From NCBI RefSeq assembly GCF_000025325.1, contig NC_013743.1:3534001-3598000 (forward strand): a DNA stretch of 64,000 nt, in the 5' to 3' direction. Source of the stretch: Haloterrigena turkmenica DSM 5511. GTDB lineage: Archaea; Halobacteriota; Halobacteria; Halobacteriales; Natrialbaceae. Position 1 is the first letter of the stretch, and each line of letters begins with the position of its first letter. Under the pieces are notes generated by a model. That model saw only the letters and a program-made list of their open reading frames with translations, was not told where the DNA came from and made no database searches. The position numbers and the translations under genes are program-made. This document shows, one piece after another, positions 54,498 to 63,813 of this stretch.

Positions 54498-54602
54498 CGC
54501 GAGACGACTCCAGTTTTCACGCCGAACACCCCTCGAGCGCCGACAGTATCGCGTGTCGTCCGAAATCATTTTCCGCCGTGCGAAACAACAATCGTGATAG
54601 CA

Positions 54603-54950
54603 ATGAGCGACGCACCCGACGAGGAGAAACTCGAGGAGCTGCGACAGAAGAAAATGGAGCAGCTACAGGAGCAGGCCGAGGGCCAACAGGGCGGCTCGCA
54701 GGAGGCCGCCAAACAACAGGCCGAGGCCCAGAAGAAGGCCGTTCTCCGCCAGCACCTGACCGACGACGCTCGCAAGCGGCTCAACACGGTCAAGATGAGC
54801 AAACCCCAGTTCGGCGAGCAGGTCGAACGACAGGTCATCAGTCTGGCCCGCAGCGGCCGCATGCAGGGCAAAATTGACGACGAGAAGATGAAACAGCTCC
54901 TCCAGGAGCTGAAACCCGACTCCCAGAGCTTCGATATCAAGCGGCGCTGA
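54603..54950 (+). CDS. PDCD5-like DNA-binding protein
   Basis: This 115-residue protein starts [21 protein letters not shown], a Gln-rich coiled coil. The PDCD5 core follows: [22 protein letters not shown], then [23 protein letters not shown]. Archaeal members bind DNA weakly and may act in RNA or protein complexes. ATG 54603 is preferred to GTG 54594. The last base of its stop overlaps the first base of the next gene. Confidence 0.92.
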   Translation: MSDAPDEEKLEELRQKKMEQLQEQAEGQQGGSQEAAKQQAEAQKKAVLRQHLTDDARKRLNTVKMSKPQFGEQVERQVISLARSGRMQGKIDDEKMKQLLQELKPDSQSFDIKRR

Positions 54951-55552
54951 TGGAGCTGGGACTGCTCTACAGCGGCGGCAAGGACTCGACGCTCGCGGCC
55001 CTTCTCCTCGAGGAGTTCTACGACGTCACGCTGGTGACGGCCCACTTCGGCATCAGCGACGACTGGGAACACGCCCGCGAGACGGCTGACGCCGCTGGCT
55101 TCGACTTCGAACGGCTCGAGCTGGATCCCGACGTCGCCCGCGAAGCCGCCGCGCAGATCCGCGAGGACGGCTTCCCGCGAAACGGCATCCAGGAGCTCCA
55201 CCAGCACGCCTTGGAGCGGCTGGCCGACCGCGAGTACGACGCCATCGCCGACGGGACGCGCCGCGACGACCGCGTGCCGACGATCTCCCGCGCACAGGCC
55301 CAGAGCCTGGAGGATCGCCACGGCGTCGACTACATCGCGCCGCTGTCGGGCTTCGGCCGCACCGCCGTCGACCGGCTGGTCGAGGCGCGACTCGAGGTGA
55401 CCGTCGGTCCGAGCGAGGAGATCGACCGGGCCGACTACGAGGCGGAGCTCCGGACGATCATCGCCGACGAGGGCGGCCCCGGGGCCGTCGAAGACTGTTT
55501 CCCGGATCACACGCAGACGTACGTGACGGGCGTGCATCGGTCCGACGACTAA
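54950..55552 (+). CDS. PP-loop ATPase family protein (DUF7411-like)
   Basis: The 200-residue protein starts [26 protein letters not shown] is the pyrophosphatase loop used by adenylate-forming tRNA-modifying enzymes. AIADGTRRDDRVPTI and APLSGFGRTAVDRLV complete the fold. It may modify tRNA or another substrate, unknown. One-base overlap with the PDCD5-like gene means tight coupling and follows S19e in the same translation-linked run. Confidence 0.88.
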   Translation: MELGLLYSGGKDSTLAALLLEEFYDVTLVTAHFGISDDWEHARETADAAGFDFERLELDPDVAREAAAQIREDGFPRNGIQELHQHALERLADREYDAIADGTRRDDRVPTISRAQAQSLEDRHGVDYIAPLSGFGRTAVDRLVEARLEVTVGPSEEIDRADYEAELRTIIADEGGPGAVEDCFPDHTQTYVTGVHRSDD

Positions 55553-55600
55553 CAGCGGAATCGCTCGAGAGCGCGCTCAGGCAGGGACAGGCGCCGAGTG

Positions 55601-56689
55601 CTACCGCGTGAACTCGAACCGCGCGCCGCCCGTCTCGCTTTCGGTGACTGACACGGACCAGCCGTGAGCGTCCGCGATGGCCCGGACGATCGCGAGGCCG
55701 AGTCCGGATCCGTCCTCGGCCGTCGAGTACCCCTGTTCTAAGATCTTGTCGCGTTCGTCCTCGGGAATCCCGGGCCCGTCGTCTTCGACGAAAAAGCCCC
55801 CCGAACAGGCGCCGACGCGGATGGTGACGTCGTCCCGGCCGTGCTCGATCGAATCCTGCTGAGCCTGCGAAGCAGGGCTCGTCGAACCGTGTTCGACGGC
55901 GTTCCGAAAGAGGTTCTCGAAGAGCTGTTTCGCGCGTAGCGGATCGACCTGGAGCGTTCGGGAGTCGACCACCTCGTAGGTCGCCTCGTCGGTCGCGGTC
56001 GACGACCAGGCGTCGCCGGCGAGTTCGGAGAGCGGTACCTGGTAGGTCTCCTCGACCTGCGTCCCGCTGCGGGCGACCGACAGCGATTCCTCGATCAGTT
56101 CGTCCATCCGCGTCAGGGCGGCGTCGACCTCCGTGAGGTGGTCGGCGTTCCCGGTTTGGAACGCCGCATCGAGACGGCCGCGCGCGACGCTGAGCGGATT
56201 TCGCAGGTCGTGACTGACGACGCTGGCGAACTCCTCTAACCGCTCGCTCTGTCGGCGCGCCTCGCGGGTCGCGGCCCGCTGTTTGATGTCGTAGATCCCG
56301 GCGACGGTACCCGCGCCGACGCCCATCGTCCCGCTCATCAACAGCAGGTACAGCGGCGAGCGGGAGCCGAGTCCGTCGAGGTAGGCGATGTAGAGGTGTA
56401 ACGCCGCCACGATGAACGCGGCGAGGAAGCCGCCGAGACCGTACGCGAAGACGGTGAGTCTGTCCCGCGCCGAGACGTCCTGAGCGACGAGGAATCGATC
56501 AGCGAGGATGACCGCCGTCGCGATCACGAGCGGAAAGATACTCTCGAGTATCGTCCTCGTCGAGAGGGTCTCGCCGGCGATCCGCACGCCGATGGTGGCG
56601 GCGAGGACGAATCCGAGGATCGACAGCGGCGAGACCGGGAGCTGTTGACCGACGTCCGCGACCCAGTCATCCTCTTCGAGCCGTTGCAC
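55601..56689 (-). CDS. Membrane sensor histidine kinase
   Basis: The 362-residue kinase has about four N-terminal membrane segments (20-135). A short coiled linker, the HisKA box with H160 (SVVSHDLRNPLSVAR) and an HATPase domain with ENLFRNAVEHGS, DDGPGIPEDE and GSGLGLAIVRAIA follow. There is no visible extracellular sensor, so it may sense the membrane itself. No response regulator is adjacent. Confidence 0.92.
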   Translation of the reverse strand: MQRLEEDDWVADVGQQLPVSPLSILGFVLAATIGVRIAGETLSTRTILESIFPLVIATAVILADRFLVAQDVSARDRLTVFAYGLGGFLAAFIVAALHLYIAYLDGLGSRSPLYLLLMSGTMGVGAGTVAGIYDIKQRAATREARRQSERLEEFASVVSHDLRNPLSVARGRLDAAFQTGNADHLTEVDAALTRMDELIEESLSVARSGTQVEETYQVPLSELAGDAWSSTATDEATYEVVDSRTLQVDPLRAKQLFENLFRNAVEHGSTSPASQAQQDSIEHGRDDVTIRVGACSGGFFVEDDGPGIPEDERDKILEQGYSTAEDGSGLGLAIVRAIADAHGWSVSVTESETGGARFEFTR

Positions 56690-56884
56690 GGTCGTATCTC
56701 AGCACGGAGCGAGCTATCAAGTTATTGGAGAATCTCGCCCCGAACTGCGTCGAACTAATGCCTCTGTCAGCCGAACCAAACGGATAACGACGAGAACGCC
56801 GAACGCACGGTCGCTGGCGGGGAACGAATCGGCACTCGAGCGACAAAGGACAGTTTGAAGCGCGGCCTGAACGAATCGGGGGAC

Positions 56885-58189
56885 ATGTACGACCACCTCA
56901 AGGGGTTTCGTGATTTCTACCCCGCCGAGATGGGGGCGCGCCGGGAGGTTATCGACACGCTGGAGGCCACGGCGCGACGGTACGGCTTCCGGGAGGTCGG
57001 CACCCCCGCACTCGAGCGCACCCAGATGTACGTCGACAAGAGCGGCGAGGAGATCGTCGAAGAGCTCTACGCGTTCGAGGACAAAGGCGGCCGCGAGGTC
57101 GCGCTGACCCCCGAGTTGACCCCGACCGTCGCGCGGATGGTCGTCGCCAAACAGCAGGAGCTCTCGAAGCCGATCAAGTGGGTCTCGACGCGGCCGTTCT
57201 GGCGCTACGAGCAGGTTCAGCAGGGCCGGTTCCGCGAGTTCTACCAGACCAACGTCGACATCTTCGGCTCGAGCGAACCCGAGGCCGACGCCGAAATCCT
57301 CGCGTTCGCCGCCGACGCGCTGACCGACCTCGGCCTGACCGGCGAGGAGTTCGAGTTCCGCGTCTCCCACCGCGACATCCTCGGCGGCCTCTTCGAGTCG
57401 TTCGACGCCGACGTGGACACGGCCGCGGCCATCCGCGCCGTCGACAAGTCCGAGAAGATCAGCCACAACGAGTACCACGACCTGCTCGTCGACGCCGGCT
57501 TGAGCTACGATCAGGCCGCCGAGTTCGACGACCTGCTCGCGGTCGGCGAGGACGACCTCGACGAACTCGTCGAGTTCGCCGGCACGGACCGCGTCGAGGC
57601 GGCCGTGACCAACCTCCAGAACGTCCTCGAGGCCGCAGCCGACTTCGGCGCCCGCGAGTACTGTACGCTCTCGCTGGAGACCGCCCGCGGGCTCGATTAC
57701 TACACCGGCGTCGTCTTCGAGTGCTTTGACTCGACCGGCGAGGTCTCCCGGTCGGTCTTCGGCGGCGGCCGCTACGACGACCTAATCGAGAGCTTCGGCG
57801 GGCAGCCGACGCCCGCCGTCGGCGTCGCGCCCGGCCTCGCGCCGCTGTCCCTGCTCCTCCAGCGGGCGGACGTCTGGCCGGATGAGGCGTTCACGACCGA
57901 CTACTACGTCCTCCAGATCGGAGACACGCGGTCGGAGGCCGCCCGGATCGTCCGCGACCTCCGCGAGCGCGGCCACGTCGTCGAGACCGACGTCGCGGAT
58001 CGCTCCTTCGGCTCGCAGCTGAACTACGCCGACTCGATCAACGCCGAAACCGTCGTCGTCGCCGGCGAGCAGGACCTCGAGAACGACGAGGTGACGATCA
58101 AGGACATGGAATCCGGCGACCAGACGCAGGCGCCGATCGACGAGTTCCCCGGCGACCGAGAGCGACCGACCTACGACGACTTCGCCTGA
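56885..58189 (+). CDS. hisS: Histidyl-tRNA synthetase
   Basis: The 434-residue class II enzyme charges tRNA-His. It shows motif 1, motif 2 (RPFWRYEQVQQGRFREFYQ), the histidine-specific RGLDYYTGVVFE and motif 3 (GVAPGLAPLSLLL), then an anticodon-binding domain (about 340-434). ATG 56885 (MYDHLKGFRDFYP) begins the family-conserved start. It follows the kinase gene on the opposite strand. Confidence 0.96.
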   Translation: MYDHLKGFRDFYPAEMGARREVIDTLEATARRYGFREVGTPALERTQMYVDKSGEEIVEELYAFEDKGGREVALTPELTPTVARMVVAKQQELSKPIKWVSTRPFWRYEQVQQGRFREFYQTNVDIFGSSEPEADAEILAFAADALTDLGLTGEEFEFRVSHRDILGGLFESFDADVDTAAAIRAVDKSEKISHNEYHDLLVDAGLSYDQAAEFDDLLAVGEDDLDELVEFAGTDRVEAAVTNLQNVLEAAADFGAREYCTLSLETARGLDYYTGVVFECFDSTGEVSRSVFGGGRYDDLIESFGGQPTPAVGVAPGLAPLSLLLQRADVWPDEAFTTDYYVLQIGDTRSEAARIVRDLRERGHVVETDVADRSFGSQLNYADSINAETVVVAGEQDLENDEVTIKDMESGDQTQAPIDEFPGDRERPTYDDFA

Positions 58190-58339
58190 ACGGACTCGGC
58201 TCGTCGGCTCTGGGTGTTGGTTCCGATTTTCGAACGCAAGCGCGCTTGACGGAGAGAGGTAAATCGGCGGTCTCGAGCGGTCGAAAATGACCGTTCATTA
58301 TCATCACGTTTGCCAACGCAATCTGTGAACGTGCCGTCG

Positions 58340-58489
58340 ATGCGCCGTTCGATCCGCTACTCGCTCGCGCTCCTCGCGGCCGGAGGGATCGTCGCCGCTC
58401 TGATGCTCGTCGAGACAGCCGATATTGATACCAACGCCGTCGACGATGACGACGAGCAGGTGCCTCGACCGTTCGAAGACGGAGCGTAA
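58340..58489 (+). CDS. Small membrane protein, 49 residues
   Basis: ATG 58340 opens MRRSIRYSLALLAAGGIVAALMLVETADI, a single membrane segment, followed by an acidic tail (DDDDEQVPRPFEDGA). In-frame GTGs at 58325 and 58331 could start it. I recognise no family. It is the only ORF in the gap 58190-58620, which otherwise shows nothing until the DoxX TATA box. Confidence 0.5.
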   Translation: MRRSIRYSLALLAAGGIVAALMLVETADIDTNAVDDDDEQVPRPFEDGA

Positions 58490-58620
58490 CCGGCGATTCC
58501 GGCTTCCTCCCTTAAACCACCTCTATTGCAGGGGTGATTCGCGCCTATTCCCCTCGATCGGGAATATAAGCCCGTCTCAAGCCCGTATAGCACCGAGTAG
58601 TGACTGTAAGGTGACTCACA

Positions 58621-59154
58621 ATGGCAACTAACGAAGCGACCGTGCAGTGGCTGGGGAAGCGCCAGGAGTTCGACTACGCCGACGGTATCGCCGGCTACGT
58701 GCTGGTGGGGATCCGACTGATCGTCGGCTACTGGTTCCTCCACGCCGGGTGGGGAAAGTTCGGGTTCGTCGCCGGCGAGCCGTTCGACGCGGCGGGCTAC
58801 CTCGCACACGCGGAGACGCCCATCGCCCCGCTGTTCGAGTTCGTCGCCGCGACGCCCTGGCTGCTCGAGTTCACTAACGTGATGATCCCCCTCGGCGAGT
58901 TCTGCATCGGACTGGGGCTCATCGTGGGGGCGCTTGTACGTCTGGCCGCCTTCTTCGGCGGCGTCCTCATGGTGCTGTTCTACCTGGGCAACGCCGACTG
59001 GGCGAACGGCTACGTCAACGGCGACCTGCTCGGGCTCCTCATGTTCGTGCTCATCGGGGTCTTCGCCGCGGGACGGATCCTCGGCGTCGACGCCTACCTC
59101 GAGGAGACCGAGTTCGTCCGCCAGCGGCCGTGGCTGGGCTACCTCCTCGGGTGA
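58621..59154 (+). CDS. DoxX family membrane protein
   Basis: The 177-residue protein has four membrane segments with IAGYVLVGIRLIVGYWFLHAG and WGKFG, typical of DoxX/DoxD proteins linked to quinone-coupled sulfur oxidation or to unknown redox jobs. Upstream, AATATAAGCC (about 58561) can be a TATA box and AAGGTGACT (58608-58616) a ribosome-binding site for ATG 58621. Confidence 0.88.
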   Translation: MATNEATVQWLGKRQEFDYADGIAGYVLVGIRLIVGYWFLHAGWGKFGFVAGEPFDAAGYLAHAETPIAPLFEFVAATPWLLEFTNVMIPLGEFCIGLGLIVGALVRLAAFFGGVLMVLFYLGNADWANGYVNGDLLGLLMFVLIGVFAAGRILGVDAYLEETEFVRQRPWLGYLLG

Positions 59155-59256
59155 TGGCGCGGGATAGCTCGGCCCGATTCGAACGCTTTCGTTTTCCCGC
59201 CCTTCTGCTCCGTAGCAGGGCCGACCATTAACTACGGCGTCGGTGTACGACGCCCG

Positions 59257-60753
59257 ATGGCCGATAGCCGCCCGAACGTTCTGTTCGTCCTCACCGACCA
59301 GGAGCGCTACGACTGCACGGCGCCCGAGGGACCGCCCGTCGAGACGCCGGCGATGGATCGCCTCTCGAGCGAGGGGATGCGTTTCTCGCGGGCTTGCACC
59401 CCGATCAGCATCTGTACGAGCGCCCGCGCCTCGCTCATGACCGGCCTGTTCCCCCACGGCCACGGGATGTTGAACAACAGCCACGAGGCGGACGCGATCC
59501 GGCCGAACCTGCCGCCCGAGTTACCGACGTTCTCGGAACTGCTGGCCGAGAACGGGTACGACTGCAGCTACACCGGAAAGTGGCACGTCGGCCGGGACCA
59601 GACGCCCGAGGACTTCGGCTTCGCCTATCTCGGCGGCAGCGACAAACACCACGACGACATCGACGAGGCGTTCCGGGAGTACCGCGAGGAACGCGGCGTC
59701 CCGCCGGGCGAGGTCGACCTCGAGGAGGTGCTCTACACCGGCGACGACCCGCGCGATGCGAGCGAGGGAACCTTCGTCGCGGCGACGACCCCGGTCGATG
59801 TCGAGGAGACCCGCGCGTACTTCCTCGCCGAGCGGACGATCGACGCCATCGAAGCGCACGCCGATGGCGACAGCGGAGAGGGCGACGGAAACGGCAGCGA
59901 CCCATTCTTCCACCGCGCGGACTTCTACGGCCCCCACCACCCCTACGTCGTCCCCGAGCCCTACGCCTCGATGTACGACCCCAACGAGATCGATCCGCCC
60001 GAAAGCTACGCCGAGACGTACGACGGGAAGCCCCAAGTTCACGAGAACTTCCACTACTACCGCGGCGCCGACGGCCTCGAGTGGGACCACTGGGCCGAGG
60101 CCACCGCGAAGTACTGGGGGTTCGTCTCGCTGATCGACGACCAGCTCGAGCGGATCCTCGAGGCGCTCGAGGAGCACGGACTGGCGGACGAGACGGCCGT
60201 CGTCCACGCCTCGGATCACGGCGACTTCGTCGGCAACCACCGCCAGTTCAACAAGGGCCCGCTGATGTACGACGACACCTACCGGATTCCCCTACAGGTG
60301 CGCTGGCCCGGCGTCGCCGAACCCGGAACGACGTGCGAGGTGCCCGTCCACCTCCACGATCTGGCCGCGACGTTCCTCGAGATGGGCGGCGTCGACGTTC
60401 CGGAGTCGTTCGATTCCCGAAGTCTGGTGCCGCTGCTCGAGACCGGCGACGACCCGGACGCGGTGCCCGACGACTGGCCCGACTCCACCTTCGCCCAGTA
60501 TCACGGCGACGAGTTCGGCCTCTACACCCAGCGGATGGTCCGCACTGGGCGCTACAAGTACGTCTACAACGGTCCCGACATCGACGAGCTGTACGACCTC
60601 AAGGCCGATCCCGCCGAATTGCAGAACCTGATCGACCACCCGGGATACGCGGACGTTCGCGAGGAAATGCGGGATCGACTCGTCGACTGGATGCAGGAGA
60701 CGGACGATCCGAACCAGGGGTGGGTGCCAGACGTGCTCAGAGACACGCCGTAA
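59257..60753 (+). CDS. Sulfatase family hydrolase
   Basis: The 498-residue enzyme has the alkaline-phosphatase-type fold with LTDQERYD (metal ligand D14), C53-T-S-A-R-ASLMTG (site of formylglycine), ASDHGDFVGNH (metal Asp and His) and GRYKYVYN near the end. It should cleave sulfate, or possibly phosphate, esters. The Pro usually third in CxPxR is Ser here. A large acidic insert (DGDSGEGDGNGS) is a halophile trait. Confidence 0.92.
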   Translation: MADSRPNVLFVLTDQERYDCTAPEGPPVETPAMDRLSSEGMRFSRACTPISICTSARASLMTGLFPHGHGMLNNSHEADAIRPNLPPELPTFSELLAENGYDCSYTGKWHVGRDQTPEDFGFAYLGGSDKHHDDIDEAFREYREERGVPPGEVDLEEVLYTGDDPRDASEGTFVAATTPVDVEETRAYFLAERTIDAIEAHADGDSGEGDGNGSDPFFHRADFYGPHHPYVVPEPYASMYDPNEIDPPESYAETYDGKPQVHENFHYYRGADGLEWDHWAEATAKYWGFVSLIDDQLERILEALEEHGLADETAVVHASDHGDFVGNHRQFNKGPLMYDDTYRIPLQVRWPGVAEPGTTCEVPVHLHDLAATFLEMGGVDVPESFDSRSLVPLLETGDDPDAVPDDWPDSTFAQYHGDEFGLYTQRMVRTGRYKYVYNGPDIDELYDLKADPAELQNLIDHPGYADVREEMRDRLVDWMQETDDPNQGWVPDVLRDTP

Positions 60754-60771
60754 CGCTACCCGATCGAAGCA

Positions 60772-60906
60772 CGTGCGGTGGCGCGCGCTGTGCCGCGGTG
60801 AGTGAATAACGAGCCGCGGCTCGAAGTCGTGCGAGGGACGAACGAGAGAAGCGAGTGAGTCGGTTGGGGAGGGAGTGGCACTCCTCGTTGCCACGATAGC
60901 AGGACA
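60772..60906 (-). repeat. Dispersed repeat, short form, copy D
   Basis: Read on the minus strand it begins CCTGCTATCGTGGCAACGAG (60906 downward), goes on through CCTCCCCAACCGACTCACTC and CGTCCCTCGCACG, and ends CAGCGCGCGCCACCGCACG. A 14-base palindrome (60810-60823, CGAGCCGCGGCTCG) takes the place of other stems. It lies between the sulfatase stop and the JAMM gene stop. Like copy B2 it has no hairpin cassette. Confidence 0.78.
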
Positions 60907-60953
60907 CTCGTCGTGGTCGGCGGCGTTCGGACACTCGCCACGGTCGACGATAT

Positions 60954-61391
60954 TCACTCGAGAACGATCCGCTCCCGATCGAATCGCTCGTCATCACCGT
61001 CCTCACGCCAGCGCCACGAGCCGACCTCGAGGGGCTCGAGCGAGACGATCAGGTATGACCGATCGGGCCAGGTCGCCTGCGCCTCGTCGGTCGCGCTCGG
61101 ACTGGGCGGCCCGCGGGGATGAGAGTGATAGAAGCCGACGATTTCCTCGCCGCGGTCCTCGAGGTGCTCGAAGATCGCGAGTTGCTCCTCGGGATCGATC
61201 CGGTATCGGGTTCGCGGCGTCTCCGCGACGTTCCCAGCGGGATACTGCGAGCGAACCCGACTCTGTCCCTCGGGCTCGAAGTCGCCGCCGAAGATTCCGC
61301 AAATCTCCTCTGGAGCGCCCTCACGAGCACGCTCAAGGATCCGATCGCGAATCGCGGTGGGAACGACGAGTCCGGGATCGGGACCGGTCAC
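60954..61391 (-). CDS. JAMM/MPN metalloprotease, desampylase-like
   Basis: The 145-residue protein has the JAMM+ motif: a Glu near residue 28-29, then H89-S-H91-P and S99-x2-D102, which bind zinc. Haloferax HvJAMM1, which removes SAMP ubiquitin-like tags from proteins, belongs to this family. A similar desampylase role is likely but unproven. It starts six bases after the cobalamin-binding gene on the same strand. Confidence 0.9.
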   Translation of the reverse strand: MTGPDPGLVVPTAIRDRILERAREGAPEEICGIFGGDFEPEGQSRVRSQYPAGNVAETPRTRYRIDPEEQLAIFEHLEDRGEEIVGFYHSHPRGPPSPSATDEAQATWPDRSYLIVSLEPLEVGSWRWREDGDDERFDRERIVLE

Positions 61392-61397
61392 AGGTAG

Positions 61398-62351
61398 CTA
61401 CGCCTCCGCCTCGAGTCGATCGGTCAACTGCTCGAACGGCACGGCGATCTCCTCGAGCGCGACGGGTGGCGTTTCCTCGTCGAACAGTTCCGGCTGGACG
61501 ATCGAGGCCAGCGCCTCGAGCGTGTCCACCAGCCGCGTCCCGGGCCGGTTCAGGTAGTGGTGGCCGTCCATCGCCCAGACGCGGCCCTCGCGGACCGCGG
61601 TGAGGTCGTCCCACCCCTCGCGCTCAGTCAGATCGGCGGTATTCGCGGCGGTCTGCTCGAGGCCGAAGCCGCAGGGCGCGACGACGATCAGTTCGGGATC
61701 GTACTCGCGGATGTCTGCCCACTCGCGGGGACTCGAGCGCTGACCGACGTCGGCCAGCCCGTACTCGCCGCCGACCCACTCGACCAGTTCAGCGGTCCAG
61801 TGGCCCGCGACCATGACGGGGTCGGTCCAGTCGAAGATGGCCACGCGGGGCCGGTCGTTAGGCTCGAGGGCGTCGGCGGTTCGCTCTCGAACGGCGTCGA
61901 TGCGAGACTCGAGATTCGCTCGGACCTCGCGGGCGCGCTCCTCGCGACCCGTGGCGCGGCCGATCCGCTCGAGATCCTCGAGAACGTCGTCGACGCTGTG
62001 CGGATCGGTGGTGAGAATCTCCGGGTCCGCGTCGATCTCCTCGACAGCGTCCTCCATGACCACTTCGTCGACCGCACAGACGTCGCACATCCCCTGCGTG
62101 ACGATCAGGTCCGGCTCGAGGGACTCGAGCAGGTCGGTGTCGACGTCGTAAACGCCCCCATCGTCGGCGGTCTCGAGCACCTGCTGGTCGATCTCGCCGC
62201 TCGAGGCATCGGCGTCGATCCTCGAGTCGGTGACCGACGGGAGGGACTCGACGCCGGGCGGGTAGTCGCACTCGTGGGAGACGCCCACGGGTTCGATCCC
62301 GAGCGCGGCCACGGTTTCGGTCGCCGAGGGGAGCGTCGTGACGATTCGCAT
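61398..62351 (-). CDS. Cobalamin-binding protein, BtuF-like
   Basis: The 317-residue protein has the periplasmic-binding fold of iron-chelate/cobalamin receptors, with MRIVTTLPSATETVAALG and GVSHECDYPPGVESLP. It lacks any signal peptide or lipobox, so it may act in the cytoplasm, though secretion by another route is possible. ATG 62351 is chosen over an upstream frame at 62402. The JAMM gene follows in the operon; no btuC or btuD is nearby. Confidence 0.85.
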   Translation of the reverse strand: MRIVTTLPSATETVAALGIEPVGVSHECDYPPGVESLPSVTDSRIDADASSGEIDQQVLETADDGGVYDVDTDLLESLEPDLIVTQGMCDVCAVDEVVMEDAVEEIDADPEILTTDPHSVDDVLEDLERIGRATGREERAREVRANLESRIDAVRERTADALEPNDRPRVAIFDWTDPVMVAGHWTAELVEWVGGEYGLADVGQRSSPREWADIREYDPELIVVAPCGFGLEQTAANTADLTEREGWDDLTAVREGRVWAMDGHHYLNRPGTRLVDTLEALASIVQPELFDEETPPVALEEIAVPFEQLTDRLEAEA

Positions 62352-62433
62352 GGCAGTTCGTAGGCGGTGGAGAGGCAAAAGCGGTGGTGTAGGGTCGCTC
62401 ACCGCGAGCGAGCGGGCCGACGACTGACCCGAA

Positions 62434-62620
62434 AGCCGCGCTGTGCGCGGCTGAAGGGGAAGGAGGAGTGCTTTTCATCAAAGCTGAGCGGGATCTTCGA
62501 TCCCGCGAGGTCGTCGGCGCGAAGCGCCGACTGCAAGCGATTCCGAAGGAATCGCCCAGTCCAAAAGAGCGCTTCGCGCTCTTTTGAAGATTTTACGAGT
62601 GCGGTCGCGGAGCGACCGCA
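62434..62620. repeat. Second hairpin array (copy E)
   Basis: Seven stem-loops follow each other: 62434-62452, 62470-62484 (five-base loop), 62488-62506, 62513-62531, 62537-62555, 62562-62586 (11-base stem with TTC loop) and 62600-62620. All but the second have three-base loops and perfect arms. It starts after GACCCG and contains GAAGGGGAAGGAGGAGTGC. The terminal conserved ends of the A/B/D family are absent. It precedes the npdG stop by about 18 bases. Confidence 0.75.
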
Positions 62621-62637
62621 CACAGAGTAAAAGTTTG

Positions 62638-63306
62638 TTAGTGGAACTTGACGCCGACGTCGTGCAGGTCGTCGTTGTACTTCGCGATGTTGATCACGAG
62701 GGGGGTGACGCTCTCGACTTCGGCCGCGTTCGCGAGGGGGCCGACGTCGAGCGCGCGCAGGCCCTCGATCTCGTTGGCGAGGTTGCGGACGGTCTCCTTG
62801 GCGTCGTCGTCGTCCGCGACGAGCAGCGTATCGAGGTCCAGGTTGTTGTCCAGATCCGAGAGCGCGTCGGCCGCGAGGTTGTGGAAGGCGCCGACGACGG
62901 GCACCTCGTCGGGCGCGCGGTCGGCGACCAGTTCGGTGACGCTGCCGGCGCCCGGCGGGTGATAGTGGAGGCCGTCCTCGTCGCCCTGCATGCCGACCGC
63001 GGGGGTGACCAGGATCGTGTCCTCGTCGAGGTTGTCAGCGACGGCCTCGACGGTGTCGCCGGCGTAGTACGGCGGCACGCTGAGGATGACGACGTCGGCC
63101 CGGTCGGCCGCCATCTCGTTCGCGAAGCCCTTGACGTCCGCGTCGGCGCCGCGGGACTCGAGGTTCTCCTCGTAGGTTTCGACCGCGTCGCGAGCCTTCT
63201 CGGGATCGCGCGAGCCGATGAGGACTTCGTGGTCCGTATCGCGTGCAAAGCGCAGGGCCAGTCCCTGCCCGATATCGCCGGTTCCGCCGAGTAGTGCGAT
63301 TCGCAT
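62638..63306 (-). CDS. npdG: NADPH-dependent F420 reductase
   Basis: The 222-residue enzyme transfers hydride between NADPH and coenzyme F420. It has the Rossmann start MRIALLGGTGDIGQGLALRF, GSRDPEKARD and the PPGAGSVTELVADRAPDEV region with VGAFHNLAA. F420 is made by haloarchaea, and npdG keeps its redox balance. The start at ATG 63306 is clear. The gene is followed immediately by the hairpin array. Confidence 0.94.
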   Translation of the reverse strand: MRIALLGGTGDIGQGLALRFARDTDHEVLIGSRDPEKARDAVETYEENLESRGADADVKGFANEMAADRADVVILSVPPYYAGDTVEAVADNLDEDTILVTPAVGMQGDEDGLHYHPPGAGSVTELVADRAPDEVPVVGAFHNLAADALSDLDNNLDLDTLLVADDDDAKETVRNLANEIEGLRALDVGPLANAAEVESVTPLVINIAKYNDDLHDVGVKFH

Positions 63307-63423
63307 ACTCGCCTCTCAGGACGGCATCCGAATAAAAGGGGTGGAGGCCGGCCGATCTCGCCGGGTTTTCGGACGGGCTCCGAGCGACGGTCGATCGCTC
63401 GAGTCCCCAGCCGTCCGTCGCGG

Positions 63424-63681
63424 TTACGGCGCGTCGTCGTCCTCGGGGTTCATCGCCGCCCCCAGCCCGCTGTCGTACGCGTCGCGCTCTCTCACCTCGC
63501 GGATGCGCTGGTCGAGGCGCTCCGCGAGTTCCTGGCGTCGCCCCTCGTCGACGTCGGGATCGTTCCCGAGATCGTCGATATCCTGGCGAGCGGTCCGCAG
63601 GACTGACACCGCCTCCTCGGTCTCGAGGTCGGTCGCGCGGTCGAGGCTCCGTTCGACGTCCTCGAGGGTGGTCTCGGTCAT
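63424..63681 (-). CDS. Small helical haloarchaeal protein
   Basis: This 85-residue protein starts MTETTLEDVERSLDRATDL and is almost wholly helical and acidic, probably a coiled coil (ARQDIDDLGNDPDVDEGRRQE). I recognise no named family. ATG 63681 is chosen; the open frame continues upstream only by chance. It is divergent from the luciferase-like gene. Confidence 0.7.
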   Translation of the reverse strand: MTETTLEDVERSLDRATDLETEEAVSVLRTARQDIDDLGNDPDVDEGRRQELAERLDQRIREVRERDAYDSGLGAAMNPEDDDAP

Positions 63682-63813
63682 GGGAACGGCTTCGGGTGCG
63701 AGCGGGGTGAAAGCTGGGCCGTCAGTGGTCGGGTACGGAGCCGTCGCCGACCGAGAGTCGGCAAGGGCTCGGCGAAAGGGCACACACTTCCCCGACAGCC
63801 CCCACGACGAGAT

